Source: an uncultured Lachnospiraceae bacterium
GTDB taxonomy: Bacteria > Bacillota_A > Clostridia > Lachnospirales > Lachnospiraceae
Reading direction: 5' to 3'
DNA: 6,847 nt
Assembly (NCBI GenBank): GCA_905200565.1
Contig: CAJKKX010000125.1
Location: forward strand, 1 to 6,847
Part shown: one piece after another, positions 1-5,470 of the stretch
Layout: every line of letters starts with the position of its first letter
How positions within the stretch are numbered: position 1 is the stretch's first letter
Notes under the pieces: model-generated
Databases searched by the model: none
Seen by the model: only the letters and a program-made list of their open reading frames with translations
What the model was told of the DNA's origin: nothing
Translations under genes and position numbers: made by a program

Positions 1-367
1 CCGTGCCCTTCAGACCGTCGGCGATCAGAATGTGACAACCTGTGGAAAACGGGGAGAATCCGTTCACATAAGCGCTCTCGATATGATCCAGCGCATTTTT
101 GCGTCCGCCGACATAGAGCGTGTTGCAGTCCGTCAGAAACGGTTTGCCGCCCAGCTCCTTCACGATGTCGACCACCGTCTTTGCGTAATTCGGGCGCAGG
201 TAGGCAAGGTTGCCCGGCTCGCCAAAGTGGATTTTAATTGCCGTATATTTATTCTCAAAATCAATGTTGGCGATGCCCGCTTTTTTAATCAGATGCGCAA
301 GCTTCTGCTGCAGAGTGTGGTTTCCGTCTGTGCGCAGGTTGGTAAAATAAACCTTTGACTTTTCCAT
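1..367 (-). CDS. DUF362 domain protein, N-terminal part (cut by window edge)
   Basis: This is the first 122 codons of a leftward gene that continues past base 1. The protein begins MEKSKVYFTNLRTDGNHT and contains AIKIHFGEPGNLAYLRPNYA (about residues 44-63), then FLTDCNTLYVGGRKNALDH (about 78-96) and a segment ending ILIADGLKGT. These are the features I know from DUF362 proteins, which in Clostridia are often about 370 residues long with a 4Fe-4S ferredoxin-like region further on; that region would lie outside the window. The biochemical role is not established; a redox or metal-cluster role is family-level inference. The ATG at 367-365 is chosen because a strong AGGAGG (374-379, read on the minus strand) sits six bases upstream, with a promoter just before it. 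The opposite-strand reading frame over the same stretch is a shadow. Confidence 0.85.
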   Translation of the reverse strand, partial: MEKSKVYFTNLRTDGNHTLQQKLAHLIKKAGIANIDFENKYTAIKIHFGEPGNLAYLRPNYAKTVVDIVKELGGKPFLTDCNTLYVGGRKNALDHIESAYVNGFSPFSTGCHILIADGLKGT

Positions 368-403
368 TATGTACCTCCTGTGAATAATTTTTACTCGTAG
401 TTT

Positions 404-433
404 ATTATATATCACAGGAGGTGGTTCGTACAA
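404..433 (-). promoter_or_regulatory. Sigma-70 type promoter for the DUF362 gene
   Basis: Read on the minus strand there is TTGTAC (433-428), an 18-base spacer, and a perfect TATAAT (409-404). It lies about 37 bases before the DUF362 start codon and upstream of its AGGAGG. An imperfect inverted repeat (arms 432-436/465-469 and 439-444/455-460) abuts the -35 element. It has no T-run, so it could be a weak 3' end for the upstream small gene or an operator, but neither is shown. Confidence 0.55.
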
Positions 434-472
434 GTGGATTTTGTATTACTCTTTACAAAAGTCTCACTTTGG

Positions 473-517
473 TTAAATGGATTTGCGAAGGTCGCTGTGA
501 ACGGAGTGAATAGCAGC
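473..517 (+). repeat. 45-bp dispersed repeat, copy 1
   Basis: This stretch matches 6229-6273 at 40 of 45 positions, in the same orientation, and all five differences are transitions. It starts TTAAATGGATTTGCGAA and ends in a small inverted repeat, GCTGT/ATAGC, enclosing GAACGGAGTGA. In the stem, one C of copy 2 is replaced by T, which would keep a G-U pair in RNA. Two GA/AG mismatches inside the stem could form tandem sheared pairs. Here the element lies inside the 3' end of the small minus-strand gene and supplies its last 14 or so codons and its stop. Confidence 0.75.
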
Positions 518-736
518 TGACTTTGCGTTTGGCTCTGCTCTGCCGGAAACGGCATCTGATTCCGTCTCGCCAGCGATGTGCGGCGGACGGAACGGATAGA
601 TACTTTCATAAGATTCCAATTCGTAATCGCTCTGCAGCGCTGAGGGGATCAGGCCGGTGCAGTCTGTCCGGGAAGCGGACTTTCCAAGGTAATCGTAGGA
701 CTCGATAATCGTCTCGTTCGTTTCTTTTCTCTTCAT
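473..736 (-). CDS. Small uncharacterised protein, 87 residues, with repeat-derived tail
   Basis: I have no function for this gene. The start is well supported: ATG at 736-734 has AAGGAG (751-746, minus strand) nine bases upstream. The N-terminal half is acidic and Tyr/Ser-rich (MKRKETNETIIESYDYLG, then ASRTDCTGLIPSAL, then YELESYESIYPFRPP, to about residue 53). It reads like a compact conserved domain, and I have the impression of similar short proteins in Lachnospiraceae without being able to name one. From about residue 54 the composition changes and the last 15 residues (SAAIHSVHSDLRKSI) are encoded by the 45-bp repeat. The tail may therefore be an extension created when the repeat replaced the original stop. 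There are no membrane segments or signal peptide. The gene is divergent from the DUF445 operon and runs towards the DUF362 gene, about 105 bases away. Confidence 0.65.
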   Translation of the reverse strand: MKRKETNETIIESYDYLGKSASRTDCTGLIPSALQSDYELESYESIYPFRPPHIAGETESDAVSGRAEPNAKSAAIHSVHSDLRKSI

Positions 737-769
737 ACGTAACGTCTCCTTTCGTGTAAACGCATCATA

Positions 770-847
770 GTCGGGGATTTTGGCCCCAACATCATAATTA
801 GTCCCGCGGGCAACGGGCCCAGGTATCCATTTGGCGACTCCCGCGAG
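770..847 (-). promoter_or_regulatory. Structured, GC-rich upstream region of the small gene
   Basis: Upstream of the small gene several inverted repeats are packed together. One is a hairpin, GTCGGGG (770-776) with CCCCAAC (784-790), with one mismatch. Another is the 8-bp palindrome CCCGCGGG (803-810), which can also pair with CCCGCGAG (840-847) through one G-U. A third is GGGC/GCCC (808-811 and 817-820), which competes with it. Two TATGAT hexamers (minus strand) lie beside the hairpins, but neither has a good -35 at 16-18 bases. It may be a folded 5' leader or an operator cluster. No known riboswitch consensus was recognised. Confidence 0.3.
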
Positions 848-938
848 GCATTTGATTTTTCAAAAAATAGTGTGTGCAGAGTCGGAAAATTCATGCGGGA
901 AACCAGAAAAGAAGTCTGAAATTATCGTATTCGTTGAA

Positions 939-972
939 TGCTGTCCGGACGGGGATAATTTCATGGACAGCA
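939..972 (+). promoter_or_regulatory. Inverted repeat overlapping the DUF445 -35 box (candidate operator)
   Basis: TGCTGTCC (939-946) is the exact reverse complement of GGACAGCA (965-972), with 18 bases between. The left arm also ends in the perfect palindrome GTCCGGAC (943-950). The right arm covers the -35 hexamer of the downstream promoter, so a protein bound here would be expected to affect transcription. No known operator consensus was recognised. Confidence 0.35.
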
Positions 973-993
973 GCCTGTGAAATATGGTATGAT
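964..993 (+). promoter_or_regulatory. Promoter of the small ORF-DUF445-nfo operon
   Basis: TGGACA (964-969), an 18-base spacer and TATGAT (988-993) give a good vegetative promoter. Transcription would begin near 1000, only about a dozen bases before the ATG of the 24-codon small ORF, with AGAGGT (1001-1006) as ribosome site. This position excludes a usable leader for the GTG at 1005. Confidence 0.6.
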
Positions 994-1011
994 AGCTAAC
1001 AGAGGTGCTTT

Positions 1012-1086
1012 ATGGAAACGAAGGAACACTTTTATCAGATGTCTGGAACGCTAAAGGAAACAATAGAAAAAGAGTGGTTGGAATGA
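1012..1086 (+). CDS. 24-codon small ORF, translationally coupled to the DUF445 gene
   Basis: An ATG follows AGAGGT (1001-1006) by five bases and opens a 24-codon frame that begins METKEHFYQ and ends IEKEWLE. Its TGA (1084-1086) overlaps the ATG of the DUF445 gene (1083-1085) as ATGA. The peptide is charged and could form an amphipathic helix; I recognise no family. Supporting observations are the promoter and ribosome site placed directly in front of it, the lack of any good ribosome site in front of the DUF445 ATG, and the classic coupling overlap. It may be a real small protein or only a leader whose translation delivers ribosomes to the next start. No regulatory amino-acid run or attenuator hairpin is visible in it. 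Confidence 0.5.
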   Translation: METKEHFYQMSGTLKETIEKEWLE

Positions 1087-1976
1087 TAGATTTAAAAATA
1101 ATTGCCGCGCCGGTGATCGGCGGCCTGATCGGTCTTATCACGAACGGGATTGCGATCAAAATGCTGTTCCGCCCGTTCCATCCGGTGAAAATCGGCAAAT
1201 TTACCCTGCCGTTTACGCCGGGACTGATCCCAAAGGAGCAGCCCCGCATCGCAAAAGCGATCGGCAAGGTAATCGGGGATAAACTGCTTGATAAAGACAC
1301 GCTGCAGAAAGCGCTCGCGTCGGATACACTGCACGGCGCTTTTGACAAAAAGGTGGACAGCGTGATAGAAAAGCTCGGTCACGAAGAGGGGACGGTGCAT
1401 GAATTTCTGGAACAGAAAGGGCTGTATCTTCCGGTTGATTCCGCCGTGGAATATGTGGGAGATAATGTGTCTGCTTATGTGACGGAGCGGCTCGTATCCC
1501 AGAAGATCGGGGATACTATTCTGGAGTACGCGATCGAGGAGGTTCTGTCGAATTTAAACACCATGGTGGCAATGGTAGCGGAGCCGGCGATCCGCAAGTC
1601 ACAGGAGACGATTGCGCAGCGGATCGACGAGGTGATCGGGGAGCAGTGTCCGGAAATCATTAAGGGCTATATCGACGATGAATACCGGAAATGGATGGAC
1701 AAGCCGATAAAGGAGGCCGCCATCTGGCTCTGGCAGAAAAAAGATATGTTCAAGGAAAAGATATGGAATCTGTATCTGGAGATACTGGAAAAGAAATCCG
1801 GGCGCTTTATCGAGCGGCTGGATGTTTCTGGTATTGTCGAGGATAAGATCAACGAGTTTGATATAAAGGAGCTGGAGGCGCTGATCATGGAGATCTCACG
1901 CAAAGAGCTGAACGCGCTGGTGTGGATCGGCGGTCTGCTCGGTGCGGTGATCGGCTTTGTGAACCTGCTTTTCTGA
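1083..1976 (+). CDS. DUF445 family membrane-anchored protein (YheB-like)
   Basis: This 297-residue protein has a hydrophobic N-terminal segment (about residues 6-29, containing APVIGGLIGLITNGIAIKML) followed by RPF and the block LPFTPGLIPKEQPRIAKAIG (about 42-61). These are hallmarks of the DUF445 family. The middle (about 65-275) is charged and helical. The last 20 residues are a second hydrophobic segment with GG and GxxG packing motifs (WIGGLLGAVIGFVNLLF). The layout suggests both ends are in the membrane and the helical body lies on one face. Family function is unknown; Bacillus YheB is a longer relative. The start at 1083 is preferred because the conserved segment begins there and it overlaps the stop of the small ORF; the GTG at 1005 would add 26 unconserved-looking residues without a ribosome site. 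nfo follows after 32 bases, so the genes are probably co-transcribed. Confidence 0.88.
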   Translation: MIDLKIIAAPVIGGLIGLITNGIAIKMLFRPFHPVKIGKFTLPFTPGLIPKEQPRIAKAIGKVIGDKLLDKDTLQKALASDTLHGAFDKKVDSVIEKLGHEEGTVHEFLEQKGLYLPVDSAVEYVGDNVSAYVTERLVSQKIGDTILEYAIEEVLSNLNTMVAMVAEPAIRKSQETIAQRIDEVIGEQCPEIIKGYIDDEYRKWMDKPIKEAAIWLWQKKDMFKEKIWNLYLEILEKKSGRFIERLDVSGIVEDKINEFDIKELEALIMEISRKELNALVWIGGLLGAVIGFVNLLF

Positions 1977-2008
1977 AGCACAGTATTTTGTGATAGAGAG
2001 GAATTGTT

Positions 2009-2842
2009 ATGCTGAAAATAGGAAATCATCTGTCCTTCTCGAAGGGGTATCTTGCGATGGGGAAAACGGCGATAAAGCTGGGCGCGAATACTTTCGCGTT
2101 TTTTACCAGAAATCCGCGCGGCGGAAAGGCAAAGGAGATCGATCCGGCGGACGCGGCGGCGTTTCTTGAGCTTGCGAAGGAACAGGGCTTTGCAAAGCTG
2201 GTGGCGCATGCGCCTTATACCTTAAATCCCTGCTCGGCGGACGCGCATCTGCGGGAATTTGCGAAAAATACCTTTGCAGACGATCTGAAAAGGCTGGAAT
2301 ACACGCCGGGAAATTACTACAATTTTCATCCGGGCAGTCATGTGAAACAGGGGGCAGAAGTTGGAATTGCCTATACGGCGCAGATGTTAAACGAAACGCT
2401 CACAAAGGAGCAGAGCACGACGGTCCTGCTGGAGACGATGTCAGGCAAGGGCAGCGAGATCGGGCGGAATTTTGAGGAGCTGCGCGCCATTCTGGATAAG
2501 GTGGAGCTGCAGGAAAAGATGGGCGTCTGCCTGGACCCCTGCCATGTGTGGGACGGCGGCTATGATATTGCTGAAAATCTGGACGGCGTTCTGGAGGAGT
2601 TTGACCGCATCATCGGTCTTGAGCATCTCTGTGCGATCCACTTAAACGACAGCATGAACCCGCTCGGCAGTCACAAAGACCGCCATGCGAGGATCGGCGA
2701 AGGGCAGATCGGGCTGGAGGCGCTGGTGCGCGTGATCAATCATCCGAAGCTCTGCCATCTCCCGTTTATTCTGGAGACGCCGAACGATGACGAGGGCTAT
2801 ACGCGGGAGATCGCGCTGCTCCGCAGCCGGTATGAACATTGA
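2009..2842 (+). CDS. nfo: Endonuclease IV (apurinic/apyrimidinic endonuclease)
   Basis: This 277-residue TIM-barrel enzyme cuts DNA 5' to abasic sites in base excision repair and removes blocking 3' groups. All nine zinc ligands known from the E. coli enzyme can be placed: His67 (in AHAPY), His107 (NFHPGSH), Glu142 (LLETM), Asp176 and His179 ([12 protein letters not shown]), His211 (HLNDS), Asp224 and His226 ([10 protein letters not shown]) and Glu256 (LETP). The length is normal for the family. The variant LDPCHVW replaces the more usual IDTCHAF, but the metal ligands are kept. The ATG is preceded by GAGAGGA eight bases upstream. It is the last gene of the DUF445 operon. No rho-independent terminator is visible in the following 126 bases. 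Confidence 0.96.
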   Translation: MLKIGNHLSFSKGYLAMGKTAIKLGANTFAFFTRNPRGGKAKEIDPADAAAFLELAKEQGFAKLVAHAPYTLNPCSADAHLREFAKNTFADDLKRLEYTPGNYYNFHPGSHVKQGAEVGIAYTAQMLNETLTKEQSTTVLLETMSGKGSEIGRNFEELRAILDKVELQEKMGVCLDPCHVWDGGYDIAENLDGVLEEFDRIIGLEHLCAIHLNDSMNPLGSHKDRHARIGEGQIGLEALVRVINHPKLCHLPFILETPNDDEGYTREIALLRSRYEH

Positions 2843-2851
2843 GATTTTCTT

Positions 2852-2863
2852 GTTGCTGTTCAC
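2852..2863 (-). repeat. Possible remnant of the 45-bp repeat, inverted
   Basis: GTTGCTGTTCAC here is the exact reverse complement of the end of copy 2 (GTGAACAGCAAC, 6262-6273). The match breaks off at the next base, and only scattered similarity follows (CACCTTTCTC near 2875, against CAGCTTTCGC expected). It lies just after nfo, at the point where the AT-rich cassette begins. It could be a truncated copy or chance. Confidence 0.3.
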
Positions 2864-2918
2864 GCCAGCCTCAAACACCTTTCTCTTTGAAATTCACACT
2901 TAATTCATAAATTTTATG

Positions 2919-2948
2919 TGGACATAATCATAGCATATGAGATATAAT
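2919..2948 (+). promoter_or_regulatory. Promoter of the two-gene cassette
   Basis: TGGACA (2919-2924), an 18-base spacer and a perfect TATAAT (2943-2948) precede a strong AAAAGGAGG (2954-2962). The -35 sequence and spacer length are the same as in the DUF445 promoter. The cassette therefore does not depend on read-through from nfo. Confidence 0.7.
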
Positions 2949-3051
2949 GATGCAAAAGGAGGTATGCTATGCAGATAACAAAGAGAAAAGAAGACATTAG
3001 TATCAGTTATATTTCTGCATTGTGCGCACATGCTGGCATAGCATATGAGAT
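2929..3051 (+). repeat. Three-site repeat around the cassette promoter and start codon
   Basis: The 15-mer CATAGCATATGAGAT occurs exactly at 2929-2943 (spacer and first base of the -10) and again at 3037-3051 (inside the first gene, encoding part of GIAYEI). Its first nine bases, CATAGCATA, also occur inverted at 2963-2971 (TATGCTATG), covering the start codon. The three sites flank the -10, ribosome site and start, an arrangement that would suit autoregulation by a DNA-binding protein or an RNA fold. No binding protein is identified. Confidence 0.4.
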
Positions 3052-3478
3052 CACCCGGCATGATGCGGACAGTACAGATGGGATACTTAAAAAGACAATT
3101 ACTTTGGATGGTCAGAGAAAATATAATGCTGAATTGAGAATACAGCTAAAATGTACATCATCCGTCAGCCAGTATGCAGAAAAGGATGACGCCATAACAT
3201 ATAAGCTAAAGGTAAAGAATTATAATGATTTATGCCTGCCGGCTACATCGCCGATTATTCTTGGGCTACTGGTGCTGCCGGAAAAGGATGAGGAGTGGTT
3301 GTCCTGGAGCCGGGAAGAATTGCTCTTAAAAGGATGTATGTATTGGGCAGAATTTTCCGGGGAGCAGGAATCATCTAAGATTGGTACGGTAAGCGTCCGA
3401 ATAGAAAAAAAGAATGTACTGAATACGGAAATGCTGCTTCTTATTTTAGAAAAGGTTGCAAGGGAGGAATGGCCGTGA
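2969..3478 (+). CDS. DUF4365-like protein, putative PD-(D/E)XK-type nuclease
   Basis: The protein has 169 residues. Residues 10-28 form an N-terminal helix (ISISYISALCAHAGIAYEI), then come D34-S-T-D37-G and, after a strand, LRIQLKCTSS (56-65). A D-G pair followed about 20 residues later by QxK is the layout of DUF4365 and related PD-(D/E)XK-like domains, in which Gln often replaces the catalytic Glu. Further on are YKLKVKNYNDL (about 78-88), PIILGLLVLPE (about 95-105) and CMYWAEF (about 123-129), matching the Y..L / P.IL / YW spacing I expect in this family. Family assignment is from memory of motifs. Nuclease activity is inference. The start at 2969 follows AAAAGGAGG by six bases; the ATG five bases earlier stops after four codons. 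It overlaps the next gene by four bases (GTGA), so the two are almost certainly made together. Its base composition is poorer in G+C than that of nfo or lar genes. Confidence 0.65.
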   Translation: MQITKRKEDISISYISALCAHAGIAYEITRHDADSTDGILKKTITLDGQRKYNAELRIQLKCTSSVSQYAEKDDAITYKLKVKNYNDLCLPATSPIILGLLVLPEKDEEWLSWSREELLLKGCMYWAEFSGEQESSKIGTVSVRIEKKNVLNTEMLLLILEKVAREEWP

Positions 3479-4623
3479 TTTATTCAGTGGACTTTTTGAA
3501 TTTGACAGAAAAGATTAATCCCCTTGCCTTTGCAAAGTATTTAAAAGATATGGGGTGGAGGTTATATCCCAGCAAAAAAACATATGTGAGAATTTATCAG
3601 TATGAGAAGCAGGGTAATTTTTATCAGGTGGTAATACCTATGGAAAAGCATCTGTCAGATTACAAAGAGGCGATGTATAAGGCGATCATGACTGTTGCAG
3701 AGGCAGAGAATAAGGCGGTCGAGCAGGTAATGCTTTATTTGCTGAATCCGAATACAGATATTTTGAAGATCAGACTGGAGAGAAAGAATATAGAAGCGGG
3801 GAGCATTCTGTTTGACGATGCTATCCGGATATATGAGAATGCAAAAAAATTACTGGCGGCAGCAGCACTGGATATACTGCATCCGAGAAAATATCACCAG
3901 GGATGCACAGATGATGTTGTTTCACATTTTTTGGCGGGATGTCGCTTTGGTCAGACAGAAATCGGAAGCTATGTGGTTTCTGTTGTCTGCCCATTTGCTG
4001 AATTGGATGAGAAAGAAAGCTATAGACAATTGAGTATTTTTTCCGGTGAGGAGCAATGCGCATCTTCTTTGACCAGACAGGTTACAAATCGTGTTATGGA
4101 AAATATCTGTCAGATTAAAATGTATATAGATGAGGACAATTTAGAAGGACTGCTTTCGAAAAGCGGGGAGAATGTCATAAGCGCCAATTTCTACGAGGCG
4201 CTAAATGGTCTAAACCTTGATTCGGAGGGAGCTAATGTGGAGTTTATCGCTGAGTGGTCTCCGGCAGTGAAAAATAAACGTGATGTGCCAGGCAGGATAT
4301 TGCTTACACATGATTACTGTCAACCGATAGCGATTGCAGCGGAAAAATTGAAGGAAAAGAAGAAAACTTCAACTAAAATTGTTGGAAGGATAAATAAATT
4401 AGAGTCATCCCCGGATGTTACAAAAAGAAAAGAGGGGAAGATTACGGTCGTTTACCTTGATGAAAATGATAAAAAACGGATTACGACAGTTCAGCTTGAG
4501 AAAAGCGATTATGATAAAGCAATTGAAGCGCATGAAAAGGGGCTGTATGTGGAAATCTCGGGTAATCTGACAAGGAGTAAGCGGGCGGCTATGACATGTG
4601 AAGAATTTCGCATAATCGAGTAA
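3475..4623 (+). CDS. Uncharacterised protein, partner of the DUF4365-like gene
   Basis: I cannot name the family. The GTG at 3475 gives 382 residues, a 4-base GTGA overlap with the upstream stop, and a 7-base gap from AGGGAGG; the ATG at 3469 lies only one base from that site and is less likely. Residues about 15-55 (NPLAFAKYLKDMGW ... YQYEKQGNFYQVVIPM) look like an alpha/beta module. Residues 57-130 are mainly helical. A striking stretch at about 156-174, CRFGQTEIGSY then VVSVVCPF, looks like a conserved core. A lysine-rich linker (about 290-301) leads to a beta-rich C-terminal domain (about 302-382: KIVGRINKLES, GKITVVYLDE, LYVEISGNLTR) that resembles an OB-like barrel. There are no membrane segments and no Walker A, helicase or TIR motifs. 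My impression is that such proteins recur beside DUF4365 genes, which would make this a two-component module, possibly defensive; this is not shown here. Codon use is AT-richer than its flanks. Confidence 0.8.
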   Translation: MIYSVDFLNLTEKINPLAFAKYLKDMGWRLYPSKKTYVRIYQYEKQGNFYQVVIPMEKHLSDYKEAMYKAIMTVAEAENKAVEQVMLYLLNPNTDILKIRLERKNIEAGSILFDDAIRIYENAKKLLAAAALDILHPRKYHQGCTDDVVSHFLAGCRFGQTEIGSYVVSVVCPFAELDEKESYRQLSIFSGEEQCASSLTRQVTNRVMENICQIKMYIDEDNLEGLLSKSGENVISANFYEALNGLNLDSEGANVEFIAEWSPAVKNKRDVPGRILLTHDYCQPIAIAAEKLKEKKKTSTKIVGRINKLESSPDVTKRKEGKITVVYLDENDKKRITTVQLEKSDYDKAIEAHEKGLYVEISGNLTRSKRAAMTCEEFRIIE

Positions 4624-4627
4624 GCGG

Positions 4628-4657
4628 ATGGCGCAGAAAGTGCTGGGCCATTAATTT
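4628..4657 (+). terminator. Hairpin with short T-rich tail between the cassette and larE
   Basis: ATGGC-G-CAG (4628-4636) pairs with CTG-G-GCCAT (4643-4651) around AAAGTG, with one G-G mismatch. The stem runs into TTAATTT. The T-run is poor, so this is at most a leaky terminator or attenuator. No promoter was found in the 49 bases before larE, so lar transcription may partly come through this hairpin. Confidence 0.3.
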
Positions 4658-4672
4658 GAAGGAGCAGTGGAT

Positions 4673-5455
4673 ATGACAGAAAAGACAGAAAAACTGCAGC
4701 GGCTTCTGCAGGAAAAAGGCAGACTTGCGGTTGCGTATTCCGGAGGAATTGATTCGCATTTTTTGCTGGCGGCGGCACTGCGTGCGCTTGGAAGAGACAG
4801 CGTGCTGGCAGTGCTTTGCCGGGGGCTGATGATGCCGGAGGCGGAGGTGTGTGAGGCGGAAGCGCTTTTAAAAGAGATGGGAGCGGATTACCGTATCCTT
4901 GATGTGGATGTACTTGCGATTCCGGAGTTTGCAGCGAACGATAAGCGGCGCTGCTATTTCTGCAAAAAGCATCTGATGAGCAGGATACAGAAGTGCGCTG
5001 CAGAAAATGGATTTCAGACAGTGGCGGACGGAAAAAACGCGGACGATGCGAGGGTGTATCGTCCGGGAGCGCAGGCAGCGGAGGAGATTGGCATTGTCTC
5101 GCCGCTTTTTGCGTGCGGTTTTACAAAAGCAGACATCCGTGTATGCGCAAAGGAGTGGGGGATCGCCATCTGGAATAAGCCGTCGCAGGCGTGTCTGGCG
5201 TCCCGTTTCCCATACAATACGCATCTGACGGCAGAAAAGCTGCAGAAAGTGGGGGCGTCGGAAAAAATCCTGCATGATGCCGGATTTCCGGCGTGCCGTG
5301 TGCGTGTACATGGTGAAATTGCGCGCATTGAAGTGCCGCGGGAGGATATGGAAAAAATCGTGGCGCTTACCGGGCAGATTCAGAAAATAAAAGAATTGGG
5401 ATTTTCGTTTGTGACGCTTGATCTGGAAGGGATCCGCAGCGGCGTGTTCGATTGA
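4673..5455 (+). CDS. larE: LarE, sulfur transferase for the nickel-pincer nucleotide, three-cysteine type
   Basis: LarE is a PP-loop ATP-dependent enzyme that converts the two carboxylates of the LarB product to thiocarboxylates. The 260-residue protein has the PP-loop SGGIDS (23-28), DGKNADD (119-125), YRPG (129-132), the conserved WNKPSQACLASRFPYNT (167-183) and a C-terminal region ending VTLDLEGIRSG. Cys174, in SQACLASR, sits where the sacrificial Cys176 lies in the Lactiplantibacillus plantarum enzyme. In addition Cys94 and Cys97 (RRCYFCKKH) stand where that enzyme, as I recall it, has no cysteine. Three such cysteines mark the LarE class reported to bind a 4Fe-4S cluster and use it catalytically, as in Thermotoga. 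The ATG at 4673 is eight bases after AAGGAG; the GTG at 4667 is only two bases from it. larB follows after 15 bases. Confidence 0.93.
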   Translation: MTEKTEKLQRLLQEKGRLAVAYSGGIDSHFLLAAALRALGRDSVLAVLCRGLMMPEAEVCEAEALLKEMGADYRILDVDVLAIPEFAANDKRRCYFCKKHLMSRIQKCAAENGFQTVADGKNADDARVYRPGAQAAEEIGIVSPLFACGFTKADIRVCAKEWGIAIWNKPSQACLASRFPYNTHLTAEKLQKVGASEKILHDAGFPACRVRVHGEIARIEVPREDMEKIVALTGQIQKIKELGFSFVTLDLEGIRSGVFD

Positions 5456-5470
5456 AAGGAGACTTGTTTT

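Noticed and set aside
412..609. Minus-strand open frame ending near 412, and a similar one at 6198-6389
   Set aside because: Both share a peptide like LLFTPFTA.FANPF only because they read through the 45-bp repeat; neither has a proper start context, and the second is antisense to larC and larB.
1005..1082. GTG start at 1005 adding 26 residues to the DUF445 protein
   Set aside because: No ribosome site precedes it, the predicted transcript would start only about five bases upstream, and the conserved DUF445 sequence begins at 1083.
2868..2893. Terminator after nfo (TCAAA/TTTGA, 2871-2890)
   Set aside because: The stem is only five AT-rich pairs with a ten-base loop and no T-run follows.
3469..3474. 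ATG at 3469 as start of the second cassette gene
   Set aside because: It lies one base from the AGGGAGG ribosome site; the GTG at 3475 has ideal spacing and a GTGA overlap. The difference is only two residues.
4667..4672. GTG at 4667 as larE start
   Set aside because: It is only two bases from AAGGAG, whereas the ATG at 4673 is eight bases away.
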